Below are positions 17,759 to 26,900 of a stretch of 64,000 nucleotides of DNA, in pieces. The first letter of the stretch is position 1; each line of letters begins with the position of its first letter. The notes beneath the pieces were generated by a model. It saw only the letters and a program-made list of their open reading frames with translations, did not search any database and had not been told where the DNA came from. The position numbers were made by a program, and so were the translations under genes. The stretch is from Paenibacillus sp. BK033 (GTDB taxonomy: Bacteria > Bacillota > Bacilli > Paenibacillales > Paenibacillaceae): NCBI RefSeq assembly GCF_004345425.1, contig NZ_SLVP01000017.1:1-64000 (forward strand). Reading direction: 5' to 3'.

Positions 17759-18283
17759 ATGAATCGGCGCAATGATATTTTGCTGGTGGACGGCTATAAT
17801 ATGATCGGCGCCTGGCCCATGCTTGAGAAGCTGAAGGAGATCGAACTGGAGGAAGCGCGGGACAAGCTGCTTGACATGCTGGCCGATTACCAAGGCTTCT
17901 CGGGCATGACGGTGTATGTTGTTTTTGATGCCCATCAAGTGCCCGGACTCGGCGCAACTTACCGGCATCATAAGCTGACGATTGTCTATACGAAAGAGAA
18001 AGAAACGGCGGACGAATGCATTGAGCGGCTGGTTACCGAATTAACGGCCAGACGGCGCAATGTATTTGTCGCCACTTCCGATCTCGTCGAACAGCATGTC
18101 GCTTTTGGCAAGGGGGCTCTTCGGTTATCGGCTCGCGAGCTGCTGATCAATATCCAGCAGAATCGAAAGCAAATCGAGCTGACTTTGCGGGAGGACATAC
18201 CGGTCAAGCGCAACACGCTCGACGGCAATCTCAGCCTTGAGGTGCGCACAAAGCTGGAGCGGCTTCGGCGCGGCGGCAAATAG
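17759..18283 (+). CDS. rae1: Rae1/YacP, ribosome-associated NYN-domain endonuclease
   Basis: This 174-residue NYN (PIN-like) domain protein begins DILLVDGYNMIGAWP and has acidic residues in VFDAH, TADECIERL and ATSDLVEQ, as expected for a metal-dependent RNase. The B. subtilis homologue Rae1 cleaves mRNA in the ribosomal A site. It starts 3 bases after rlmB, last in the cysE-rae1 chain. Confidence 0.93.
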   Translation: MNRRNDILLVDGYNMIGAWPMLEKLKEIELEEARDKLLDMLADYQGFSGMTVYVVFDAHQVPGLGATYRHHKLTIVYTKEKETADECIERLVTELTARRRNVFVATSDLVEQHVAFGKGALRLSARELLINIQQNRKQIELTLREDIPVKRNTLDGNLSLEVRTKLERLRRGGK

Positions 18284-18349
18284 TCGTATTTTTTATCCAT
18301 AAAGTTACAGAATTTCTATTAAAACGACTCTATCCTAGCGGCAAATCGG

Positions 18350-18379
18350 TTGACGGTGTAAGATTACATAATGTATACT
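18350..18379 (+). promoter_or_regulatory. promoter of sigH
   Basis: TTGACG (18350-18355) and TATACT (18374-18379) are 18 bp apart, leaving a leader of about 130 bases before sigH. Confidence 0.7.
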
Positions 18380-18514
18380 GGCTCTATATTTAGTGATGAG
18401 AACGGCGGTTTTATCGCTATTTTGTCTTGTTTAAATTCGTTGTGGCAGGAAGCCATGGAGATAGGTTGCATATGAATCTAGCGGCGTACGCCTTGCAGGC
18501 CGGAGGGATAGTTC

Positions 18515-19165
18515 GTGAGCATCGACCTCAAAAAATGGAGTACGCTTGAGTATGACTGCAGTTCTGACGAGGATATCGTGGAAGCGGTTCGTAACGGCGA
18601 CAGTCTGGCTCTTGAATATTTGATCAACAAATATAAGAACTTTGTCCGTGCCAAGGCGCGTTCTTACTTCCTGATCGGGGCAGACCGGGAAGATATCGTG
18701 CAGGAAGGCATGATCGGACTCTATAAATCTATCCGCGACTTTAAAGGGGACAAGCTTGCTAGCTTTAAAGCTTTTGCGGAGCTATGCATTACGCGGCAGA
18801 TTATTACGGCGATAAAGACGGCTACCCGGCAGAAGCATATTCCGCTTAATTCTTATGTTTCTTTGGACAAGCCTATTTACGACGAAGATTCTGACCGTAC
18901 TCTTCTTGACGTGATTTGCGGTACCCGGGTTTCCGATCCGGAGGAGCTTATCATTAATCAGGAAGAATTTGTTGGTCTTGAGGACAAGATGTCGGAGATT
19001 CTGAGCGATCTGGAGCGGAAGGTGCTTATGCTCTATCTGGACGGCAGATCGTATCAGGAAATTGCCGTTGACCTCGACAGACATGTCAAATCGATTGACA
19101 ATGCCCTGCAGCGCGTAAAGCGCAAACTTGAGCGTTACTTGGAAGTTCGGGATCTTAGCGGATAA
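18515..19165 (+). CDS. sigH: RNA polymerase sigma-H factor (Spo0H)
   Basis: SigH directs transcription at the transition to stationary phase and the start of sporulation. Region 2 is recognisable from EYLINKYKNFVRAKARSYFLIGADREDIVQEGMIGL, and region 4 from LSDLERKVLMLYLDGRSYQEIAVDLDRHVKSIDNALQRVKRKL. It has 216 residues. GTG at 18515 lies behind GGAGGG. A terminator follows, so it is a single-gene unit, in the same place as in B. subtilis. Confidence 0.98.
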   Translation: MSIDLKKWSTLEYDCSSDEDIVEAVRNGDSLALEYLINKYKNFVRAKARSYFLIGADREDIVQEGMIGLYKSIRDFKGDKLASFKAFAELCITRQIITAIKTATRQKHIPLNSYVSLDKPIYDEDSDRTLLDVICGTRVSDPEELIINQEEFVGLEDKMSEILSDLERKVLMLYLDGRSYQEIAVDLDRHVKSIDNALQRVKRKLERYLEVRDLSG

Positions 19166-19196
19166 GCTATTAAACTTAATACGTGCTGAAGTGATA

Positions 19197-19249
19197 TGAG
19201 CTGTTCTCTCGTCCGGTTATCAGGCCGGAGGCGGAGGGCAGCTCATTTT
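19197..19249 (+). terminator. sigH terminator
   Basis: TGAGCTG...CCGG pairs with CCGG...CAGCTCA in a long imperfect stem, followed by TTTTAAGTTTT. Confidence 0.8.
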
Positions 19250-19348
19250 AAGTTTTAAAAGCGGGAATTGTGACGATAATGGTAGAGACGAGCGTCCTGG
19301 TGTCGCCATATTTCCATAATATTCGCTATGGCCCAGTCTATGTTTCCA

Positions 19349-19376
19349 TTGACATTGGAATAGGCCGTGTGATAAA
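19349..19376 (+). promoter_or_regulatory. promoter of rpmG-secE-nusG
   Basis: TTGACA (19349-19354) is followed 16 bp later by GATAAA (19371-19376) with a TG extended -10 at 19368-19369. A leader of about 110 bases precedes rpmG. Confidence 0.65.
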
Positions 19377-19490
19377 TTGTTTTAGGTAGGCCTTGATGTG
19401 AGGCTTTGTTTTGTATTGGGGCCGAAGTTGCAATGTCATATACATATGGCGTTGTGAACCGTTATTTAGCAGTTCGGGAGGTGTAATTCA

Positions 19491-19640
19491 ATGCGGGTAA
19501 TAATCACGTTGGCATGCACAAACTGCAAACAGAGAAACTATGCGAGCAGCAAGAACAAACGCAATCACCCCGACCGCATCGAGTTGAAGAAGTTTTGCAA
19601 GTTCTGTAACGAGCAGACTCCTCATCGCGAGACGAGATAG
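19491..19640 (+). CDS. rpmG: Ribosomal protein L33, zinc form
   Basis: This 49-residue large-subunit protein starts MRVIITLACTNC. Zinc-ribbon cysteines are C9, C12, C36 and C39, so this is the zinc-containing (C+) form. ATG at 19491 follows GGGAGGTG. It precedes secE and nusG as in B. subtilis (rpmGB). Confidence 0.96.
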   Translation: MRVIITLACTNCKQRNYASSKNKRNHPDRIELKKFCKFCNEQTPHRETR

Positions 19641-19657
19641 TCATTGGAGGTGTTGAC

Positions 19658-19867
19658 GTGGCATTTTTGGCTAAACTGAAGCAAAGCTTCGGAACAACGT
19701 TTAGTTTCTTTGCCGACAGCTGGGCAGAACTTAAGAAGGTTCGCTGGCCAAACCGTAAAGAGTTGACAAGCTATTCGATCGTCGTACTTCTAACGATCGC
19801 GTTTGTGACGATTTACTTTTGGCTTCTTGACATCGGGATCTCGTCTCTAGTTGAACTGATTGTTTAA
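19658..19867 (+). CDS. secE: SecE, preprotein translocase subunit
   Basis: SecE stabilises SecY in the translocon. This 69-residue Gram-positive short form has the conserved cytosolic amphipathic helix AELKKVRWPNRKEL and a single membrane helix (about residues 41-63). GTG at 19658 lies behind GGAGGTG. SecY is encoded 29 kb downstream. Confidence 0.96.
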   Translation: MAFLAKLKQSFGTTFSFFADSWAELKKVRWPNRKELTSYSIVVLLTIAFVTIYFWLLDIGISSLVELIV

Positions 19868-19890
19868 GAAGGGTCCAAAGGTGGATTGGA

Positions 19891-20424
19891 ATGGAAAAAA
19901 GATGGTATGTCGTACACACTTACGCCGGTTATGAGAACAAAGTGAAGGCCAATTTGGAACGTCGCCTCGAATCGATGGGCATGGAAGATAAGATCTTTCG
20001 CGTTCTGGTTCCGATGGAAGAAGAAGTGGTAGAGAAGGACGGTAAGAAAAAGACCGTTCAACGTAAAGTCTACCCCGGCTACGTCCTAGTGGAGATGGTT
20101 CAAACTGACGATTCATGGTATGTTGTTCGCAATACGCCGGGCGTCACAGGATTTGTAGGGTCAACGGGTTCCGGTTCCAAGCCAATCGCGCTTATGCCGG
20201 ACGAAGTAGAACAAATTCTGAAGCACATGGGCATGGAAGAGCCTAAGCCGAAGATTGAATTCGACCTGAAGGAAACCGTGCGCGTCAAAGTAGGTCCTTT
20301 TGCGGATTTCGTTGGTACGGTAGAAGAAATTCTGCTCGACAAATCCAAGCTTAAGGTACATGTCAACATGTTTGGCAGGGAGACCCCGCTAGAGCTGGAC
20401 TACACTCAAGTGGAGAAGATATAA
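19891..20424 (+). CDS. nusG: NusG, transcription elongation and pausing factor
   Basis: NusG binds RNA polymerase and couples it to other factors. The NGN domain starts KRWYVVHTYAGYENKVKANLE and the C-terminal KOW domain includes VGPFADFVGTVEEI. It has 177 residues, the normal length. It lies directly after secE. Confidence 0.98.
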   Translation: MEKRWYVVHTYAGYENKVKANLERRLESMGMEDKIFRVLVPMEEEVVEKDGKKKTVQRKVYPGYVLVEMVQTDDSWYVVRNTPGVTGFVGSTGSGSKPIALMPDEVEQILKHMGMEEPKPKIEFDLKETVRVKVGPFADFVGTVEEILLDKSKLKVHVNMFGRETPLELDYTQVEKI

Positions 20425-20475
20425 TAATATCCGGTTTCCGTAGTTTGGAATTACTTGTGTAAGGAGGTGTAAGTC

Positions 20476-20901
20476 ATGGCAAAAAAGGTTATCAAAATGG
20501 TCAAACTGCAAGTTCCTGCAGGTAAAGCTAATCCGGCTCCGCCGATTGGTCCGGCACTTGGTCAAGCAGGCGTTAACATTATGGCGTTCTGTAAAGAATT
20601 CAATGCTCGTACTGCAGATCAAGCGGGATTGATTATCCCGGTTGTTATCACAGTGTTTGAAGACCGTTCCTTCACTTTCGAAACGAAAACTCCACCGGCA
20701 GCAGTATTGCTCCGCGTTGCGGCAGGTATCGAAAAAGGTTCCGGTGAACCAAACAAAAAGAAAGTTGCTACGGTTAAACGTTCGAAAGTTCGTGAAATCG
20801 CCGAGCAAAAAATGCCTGACCTGAATGCAGCTTCCGTTGAGGCAGCGATGCTTATGATTGAAGGTACTGCACGCAGCATGGGTGTTACAATCGTTGACTA
20901 A
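20476..20901 (+). CDS. rplK: Ribosomal protein L11
   Basis: L11 forms the GTPase-associated stalk base on 23S rRNA and is the target area of thiopeptides. The PAGKANPAPPIGPALGQAGVNIM N-terminal region and C-terminal RNA-binding domain are intact in 141 residues. ATG follows AAGGAGGTG. First of the L11-L1 pair. Confidence 0.98.
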   Translation: MAKKVIKMVKLQVPAGKANPAPPIGPALGQAGVNIMAFCKEFNARTADQAGLIIPVVITVFEDRSFTFETKTPPAAVLLRVAAGIEKGSGEPNKKKVATVKRSKVREIAEQKMPDLNAASVEAAMLMIEGTARSMGVTIVD

Positions 20902-20904
20902 TTG

Positions 20905-21035
20905 TGTGACTGACCGCTTGCGGTCGGTTATCACATGGGCAGCCGAACAGGCGCAGCCCGGCGAAGCATTGCGCTTCGTTTAAGTGGGAGGAGTCCCAAT
21001 AGGGGAATTTTCCGCTACAACCACAAAGGAGGAAA
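20905..21035 (+). promoter_or_regulatory. structured rplK-rplA intergenic leader, possible L1 site
   Basis: The gap holds a hairpin GACCGC/GCGGTC near 20914-20927, a second GCGAAGC/GCGCTTCG-type stem near 20961-20980, and GGGAGGAGTCCC at about 20985-20997. L1 often represses its own operon through an mRNA copy of its rRNA site, but I cannot confirm that this is it. Confidence 0.3.
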
Positions 21036-21041
21036 ACTCAA

Positions 21042-21734
21042 ATGGCTAAACACGGCAAAAAGTATGTAGAAGCTGCTAAGCTGATTAACAGCGAAGCTAC
21101 TTACGAGTCTTTGGAAGCAATCGAGCTTGTGAAGAAAGCCGCTACAGCGAAATTCGACGAGTCCGTTGAAGTAGCTGTGCGTCTGGGCGTTGACCCTCGT
21201 AAACAAGACCAAGCGGTTCGTGGCGTTGTTGTACTTCCGCATGGTACTGGTAAAACAAAACGTGTTCTGGTATTCGCGAAAGGCGATAAAGCAAAAGAAG
21301 CTGAAGCTGCTGGCGCTGATTTCGTTGGCGATTCCGACATGATCAACAAAATCCAACAAGGCTGGTTCGAATTCGACGTCTGCGTAGCTACGCCGGACAT
21401 GATGGCTGAAGTTGGTAAACTGGGTCGTATCCTCGGCGGTAAAGGCCTTATGCCTAACCCTAAAGCGGGTACGGTAACATTCGACGTTACTAAAGCTGTT
21501 CAAGAAATCAAAGCTGGTAAAATCGAATACCGTCTTGATAAAGCAGGTCAAATCCATGCTCCTATCGGCAAGGTTTCCTTCGACGCAGAAAAACTTAACG
21601 AAAACCTTAAGTCTCTGATCGATGCTCTGAACCGTGCTAAACCGGCAGCAGCTAAAGGGGTTTACCTGAAAAACATCTCCGTTTCTTCGACAATGGGCCC
21701 TGGCGCTCGCGTCAACGTAGCGGCTTACCGCTAA
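21042..21734 (+). CDS. rplA: Ribosomal protein L1
   Basis: L1 forms the mobile L1 stalk at the E site. The family signature is clear: AVRLGVDPRKQDQAVRGVVVLPHGTGK, LGRILGGKGLMPNPKAGTV and GKIEYRLDKAGQIH. The 230 residues are full length. ATG follows AAAGGAGG. Confidence 0.98.
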   Translation: MAKHGKKYVEAAKLINSEATYESLEAIELVKKAATAKFDESVEVAVRLGVDPRKQDQAVRGVVVLPHGTGKTKRVLVFAKGDKAKEAEAAGADFVGDSDMINKIQQGWFEFDVCVATPDMMAEVGKLGRILGGKGLMPNPKAGTVTFDVTKAVQEIKAGKIEYRLDKAGQIHAPIGKVSFDAEKLNENLKSLIDALNRAKPAAAKGVYLKNISVSSTMGPGARVNVAAYR

Positions 21735-21759
21735 GTTTCACGAGAACGGAAATTAAATT

Positions 21760-21900
21760 CGAATACGCATACCGTAGACAGTAGGTGCCGCAAGGCTTAA
21801 TTTCCTACCGAGGTGTTATGATAAATACAGCTTGCGCGTGATTAACTTCACGGCAGCGATATATCATGGCCTTCGCAGTCGCTGTGGAGGCCTTTCTCAT
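21760..21900 (+). ncRNA. L10 leader with attenuator hairpin
   Basis: The segment at about 21774-21816 (AGACAGTAGGTGC... CTTAATTTCCTACCGAGGTG) matches the conserved part of the Firmicute L10 leader, which binds the L10(L12)4 complex. An 11-bp stem with a 3-base loop at 21868-21892, followed by TTTCTC, looks like the attenuator. Excess L10-L12 should reduce rplJ-rplL expression. Confidence 0.8.
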
Positions 21901-21966
21901 GCACCCTAGGCTTTAGGAAGCTCGTCATATAAACGGGATGTACAACTATTACAGGAGGTGTACAGT

Positions 21967-22470
21967 TTGGCTAACGTTAAAATCATCCAAGAGAAACAAC
22001 AAGCGGTTGAAGAAATCACAGCGAAGCTTCGTGAGAGCTCCAGCACTGTTGTTGCTGACTACCGCGGATTGAACGTTGCGCAAGTAACTGAACTTCGTAA
22101 ACAACTGCGTGAAGCAGGTGTTGAGTTCCAAGTTCTGAAAAACTCGCTCGTTCGCCGTGCGACTGAAGCTGCGGAATTGTCCGATCTGAACAGCATTCTG
22201 GTTGGTCCTACAGCCATTGCTTTCAGCGTGAACGATGCTGTAGCACCAGCGAAAATCTTGAACGATTTCGCTAAAAAGAACGACGCCCTGAAACTTAAAG
22301 GCGGCGTTGTTGAAGGTAAAGTAGTAGGTGCGCAAGAGATTAAAGCACTGGCGGAACTTCCGTCCCGCGAAGGCTTGCTCTCCATGCTCCTCAGCGTCCT
22401 GCAAGCTCCAATGCGCAACTTCGCGCTTGCGGTTAAAGCAGTCGGCGAGCAAAAAGAAGCACAAGCTTAA
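21967..22470 (+). CDS. rplJ: Ribosomal protein L10
   Basis: L10 anchors the L7/L12 dimers on the stalk. The VADYRGLNVAQVTELRKQLREAG core and the C-terminal L12-binding helix are present. I chose TTG at 21967 (167 residues) because the GTG at 21958 is part of the AGGAGGTG ribosome site itself. Autoregulated through the leader upstream. Confidence 0.96.
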   Translation: MANVKIIQEKQQAVEEITAKLRESSSTVVADYRGLNVAQVTELRKQLREAGVEFQVLKNSLVRRATEAAELSDLNSILVGPTAIAFSVNDAVAPAKILNDFAKKNDALKLKGGVVEGKVVGAQEIKALAELPSREGLLSMLLSVLQAPMRNFALAVKAVGEQKEAQA

Positions 22471-22561
22471 GTTAAACCGTCGTTTATGTAAACGAACAGC
22501 CGACCTTCCCCGGAAGGCGGCGTAAAACCAAAAAAAATCAACCACTTTCGGAGGTATAACC

Positions 22562-22921
22562 ATGTCTAAAGAGCAAATCTTAGAAGCAATCAAAGTTATG
22601 ACTGTTCTTGAACTGAACGATCTTGTTAAAGCAATCGAAGAAGAATTCGGCGTTACAGCTGCTGCACCAGTTGCAGTAGTAGCAGGCGGCGCAGCAGAAG
22701 TTGCTGAGCAAACTGAATTCGACGTTATCCTTAACAACGCTGGCGCTTCCAAAATCAACGTAATCAAAGTGGTTCGCGAAATCACTGGTCTGGGCCTGAA
22801 AGAAGCTAAAGACCTGGTTGACGGCGCTCCTAAACCAATCAAAGAAAAAGTTGGCAAAGAAGAAGCAGAAGCGGTTAAAGCTAAGCTTGAAGAAGCTGGC
22901 GCTGCTGTAGAAGTGAAGTAA
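22562..22921 (+). CDS. rplL: Ribosomal protein L7/L12
   Basis: The stalk protein recruits translational GTPases. It has an N-terminal dimerisation domain, an Ala/Val-rich hinge (about residues 35-50) and the C-terminal domain with KINVIKVVREITGLGLKEAK. The 119 residues match the family. It follows rplJ in the same transcript. Confidence 0.98.
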   Translation: MSKEQILEAIKVMTVLELNDLVKAIEEEFGVTAAAPVAVVAGGAAEVAEQTEFDVILNNAGASKINVIKVVREITGLGLKEAKDLVDGAPKPIKEKVGKEEAEAVKAKLEEAGAAVEVK

Positions 22922-22946
22922 TTTCGCTTCAAGCTATAATAACGGG

Positions 22947-22973
22947 CCCCTTGAAACGTCACGTTTCAAGGGG
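22947..22973 (+). terminator. hairpin after rplL
   Basis: CCCCTTGAAACGT and ACGTTTCAAGGGG form a perfect palindrome. Only a poor T run (TTCGTT) follows, so termination may be partial. Confidence 0.6.
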
Positions 22974-23022
22974 TTCGTTGCATGTTCAAGACTTGTAGCT
23001 CAAGAGGCAGGAGGCCAAAAGA

Positions 23023-23628
23023 ATGTCGGACCACTATTACTCCCAAACGCCGGGAGTGAAGCATGATAGGCAAGTGCATGAAGCAAAGCTTCGGGGATTC
23101 GCTCTGCGGTTTGTGACGGATGCTGGCGTATTCTCGAAATCTGGCGTCGATTATGGCAGCCGCGTGCTGCTGGATGCGCTCGTTCTGGAGCCGTCTGCTA
23201 GAGTGCTTGATGTCGGGTGCGGTTACGGGCCCATCGGATTAACCGCGGCTAAGCTTGCGCCGGAGGGGCATGTAACCATGATCGACATTAATGAACGTGC
23301 GGTTGAACTGTCGAAAGAGAATGCAAAGCTTAACGGCATTACGAATGTTACGGTTGTCCAAAGCGATATCTATGAATCGGTGAAGGATAACCGTTACGAT
23401 GTGATCTTGACCAACCCTCCTATCAGGGCAGGCAAACAGGTCGTCCATCGTATTTTTGAAGAGGGGTACAACCTATTAAATCCCGGCGGCAAGATGTGGG
23501 TCGTTATTCAGAAGAAGCAGGGCGCACCTTCAGCGGAGGCCAAGCTGGAAGCGCTGTTTGGCGATGTGGAAGAAGTAACGAAGGAAAAAGGCTATCGGAT
23601 ATTTTTAGCAACAAAATCTATGGCTTGA
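23023..23628 (+). CDS. RsmC/YbxB-like class I methyltransferase
   Basis: The 201-residue protein has the SAM motif VLDVGCGYGPIG (61-72) and the NPP motif (131-133) typical of enzymes that methylate exocyclic amines of RNA guanine. RsmC methylates G1207 of 16S rRNA; the short single-domain form between rplL and rpoB is YbxB in B. subtilis. Target is inferred, not shown. ATG lies behind AGGAGG. Confidence 0.92.
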   Translation: MSDHYYSQTPGVKHDRQVHEAKLRGFALRFVTDAGVFSKSGVDYGSRVLLDALVLEPSARVLDVGCGYGPIGLTAAKLAPEGHVTMIDINERAVELSKENAKLNGITNVTVVQSDIYESVKDNRYDVILTNPPIRAGKQVVHRIFEEGYNLLNPGGKMWVVIQKKQGAPSAEAKLEALFGDVEEVTKEKGYRIFLATKSMA

Positions 23629-23633
23629 TTTTC

Positions 23634-23767
23634 TTGACTTGACTTTTCAGATATGATAGTATTATTAAATGTCAGCATTAAATTGGGCTCAATCTCTTTA
23701 GCTAACTAAAATGTCAAGTGCGAATTTTGGCGCGGAATGCATATTTCTTGCACATTTGACGTATAAT
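23634..23767 (+). promoter_or_regulatory. promoter-like elements upstream of rpoB
   Basis: Two signals are visible in the 310-base gap before rpoB. The first is TTGACT (23634-23639) with TAGTAT (23657-23662) at 17 bp. The second is a perfect -10 TATAAT (23762-23767) without a good -35. The rest, to about 23920, is an untranslated leader in which I see no clear attenuator. Confidence 0.45.
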
Positions 23768-23939
23768 GTTTACATTTTGGGCAAAATTACTTGATATGGA
23801 ACCATCGCGCCGCGCTGCGTTTGGTTGGCTGCCGGAACACGCTCTTTTTTCGAACTATTCGATAAGGGCTTTTCTTTATTTAAAGTAGTGACGCAGTAGA
23901 TATCGATGCTGTGAGACAGACATGAGGGGTGAGGTTAAG

Positions 23940-26900
23940 TTGGCAGGACAACTTGTTCAGTATGGTCGGCGCACGCGGAGAAGTTACGCCCGGATCAACG
24001 AGGTGCTGGAAGTCCCGAACCTGATTGAAATCCAACAAAAATCGTACGAAAAATTCTTGGATAACGACTTGCTTGAGTTGTTCCAGGATATTTCGCCGAT
24101 TCAGGACTTTACGGGCAATCTATCGCTTGAGTTTATCGACTATAGCTTGGGCGAACCGAAATATTCGGTCGATGAATCAAAGGAACGCGATGTGACGTAC
24201 GCTGCTCCACTGCGCGTTAAAGTACGGCTCTTCAACAAAGAAACCGGCGAAGTGAAGGAACAAGAAGTGTTCATGGGCGACTTCCCGCTGATGACAGAGA
24301 CCGGTACGTTCATTATTAACGGGGCGGAACGTGTTATTGTCAGCCAGTTGGTTCGATCCCCAAGTGTGTACTTCAGCACGAAGGTTGATAAGAACGGGAA
24401 GAAAACATACACGGCAACGGTAATTCCGAATCGCGGAGCTTGGCTCGAGCTTGAGACGGATGCTAAGGACATCATTTACGTTCGTATTGACCGGACCCGG
24501 AAAATACCGGTGACGGTGCTTTTGCGCGCTCTTGGTTTCGGAACCGACGCTGAGATCTTAGAATTGCTCGGCCATGACGAGTATATTCGCAACACGCTGG
24601 ATAAAGACAACACAGATTCGACGGAGAAAGCGTTAATTGAAATCTATGAACGCCTTCGTCCAGGCGAACCGCCTACTTTGGACAATGCGAAGAGCTTGCT
24701 TGTTGCTCGTTTCTTTGATCCAAAGCGTTACGACCTGGCTAACGTCGGCCGTTACAAAATAAACAAAAAGCTTCACATCAAGAACCGACTGTTTAACCAA
24801 CGTCTTGCTGAGACGCTGGTTGATCCGGGTACGGGCGAGATTATCGCGGAAGCTGGCCAAATGATTGACCGCCGCCTGCTGGACGAGATCCTCGACAAGC
24901 TGGAGAAGAACGTCGGCTTCAAAACCTACCATGTTGCTAATGGTGTGCTGGATGCTGATAGCATTCCACTTCAAGCGATCAGTGTATACTCGCCGCTTGA
25001 CGACGCAAAGGTTATCAAAGTCATCTCCAATGGCGTTATTGATAAATCCGTTAAGCATATTACGCCGGCGGACATCATTTCGTCCATCAACTATTTCATC
25101 AACCTCCTTCACGGAGTAGGCAATACGGACGATATCGACCATCTGGGCAACCGTCGTCTGCGTTCTGTAGGCGAACTGCTTCAGAATCAATTCCGTATCG
25201 GTCTTTCCCGTATGGAGCGCGTTGTGCGCGAAAGAATGTCGATTCAAGATGCTAACGCGATTACGCCTCAAGCCTTGATCAACATTCGCCCTGTAATCGC
25301 ATCGATCAAAGAGTTCTTCGGCTCCTCTCAGCTCTCGCAGTTCATGGACCAAACGAACCCGCTGGCGGAACTGACGCACAAACGTCGTTTGTCTGCTCTC
25401 GGTCCGGGCGGTTTGACGCGTGAGCGCGCTGGCTTCGAAGTGCGGGACGTCCATCACTCCCACTACGGGCGTATGTGTCCAATCGAAACGCCGGAGGGTC
25501 CGAACATCGGTCTGATCAACTCCTTGTCGACGTTTGCACGCATTAACGAGTATGGCTTCATCGAAGCGCCTTATCGTTGGGTAGATCCGAAGACGGGCAT
25601 CGTAACCGAGCAAATCTCGTATTTGACGGCTGACGAAGAAGACAACTACGTAGTAGCGCAAGCGAACGCGAAGTTGACGGAAGAAGGCAAATTTGTCGAT
25701 GACAGTGTCATCGTACGTTACAATAAGCAAGCAGATAACATCTTGACCATGCCAAGCGAACGCGTTGACTATATGGACGTATCGCCTAAGCAGGTTGTGT
25801 CGGTTGCGACGGCGCTCATTCCGTTCTTGGAAAATGACGACTCCAACCGTGCGCTCATGGGATCCAACATGCAGCGTCAGGCCGTTCCGCTTCTTATTCC
25901 TAAAGCGCCACTCGTTGGTACGGGAATGGAACACAAATCGGCGAAAGACTCCGGTGTATGTATTGTATCCAAATATGACGGTGTTATTGAACGAGTATCG
26001 GCAAACGAAATTTGGCTGCGCCGTACGGAAATGCTGGATGGCAAGCAAGTGGTTGGCGATCTCGTGAAACATAAGCTGCATAAGTTTATGCGTTCCAACC
26101 AAGGAACATGTATTAACCAACGTCCGCTTGTGCGCAAAGGCGAAGTGATCAAGAAAGGCGATATTCTCGCTGACGGTCCTTCTACGGAGCAAGGCGAATT
26201 GGCGCTGGGCCGCAACGTTGTCGTTGCGTTCATGACTTGGGAAGGCTACAACTACGAGGATGCGATTCTTCTTAGCGAGAAGCTGGTGAAAGAGGATGTT
26301 TACACCTCCATTCACATTGAAGAATACGAATCCGAAGCCCGCGATACGAAGCTTGGACCGGAAGAAATTACGCGCGACATTCCGAATGTCGGCGAAGAAG
26401 CGCTGAAAAACCTCGACGAACGCGGCATTATCCGCGTTGGTGCAGAGATCGGCGCCGGCGATATCCTCGTTGGTAAAGTAACTCCTAAAGGCGTTACGGA
26501 GCTGACGGCGGAAGAGCGCCTTCTTCACGCAATCTTTGGCGAGAAAGCTCGTGAAGTGCGCGATACATCGCTTCGCGTACCGCATGGTACCGACGGTATC
26601 GTCGTAGACGTTAAAGTATTTACCCGCGAGAACGGCGATGAGCTTCCACCGGGCGTGAATCAGCTGGTTCGTGTATATATTGCTCAAAAACGTAAAATTT
26701 CCGAAGGCGACAAAATGGCAGGACGCCACGGTAATAAAGGGGTTATCGCCCGCATTATGCCGGAGGAAGATATGCCGTTCTTGCCAGACGGCACGCCGGT
26801 CGAAGTCGTGTTGAACCCGCTCGGCGTACCATCGCGGATGAACATCGGTCAGGTACTCGAAGTCCATCTTGGTATGGCTTGTAAGCGTCTTGGTCTTCAT

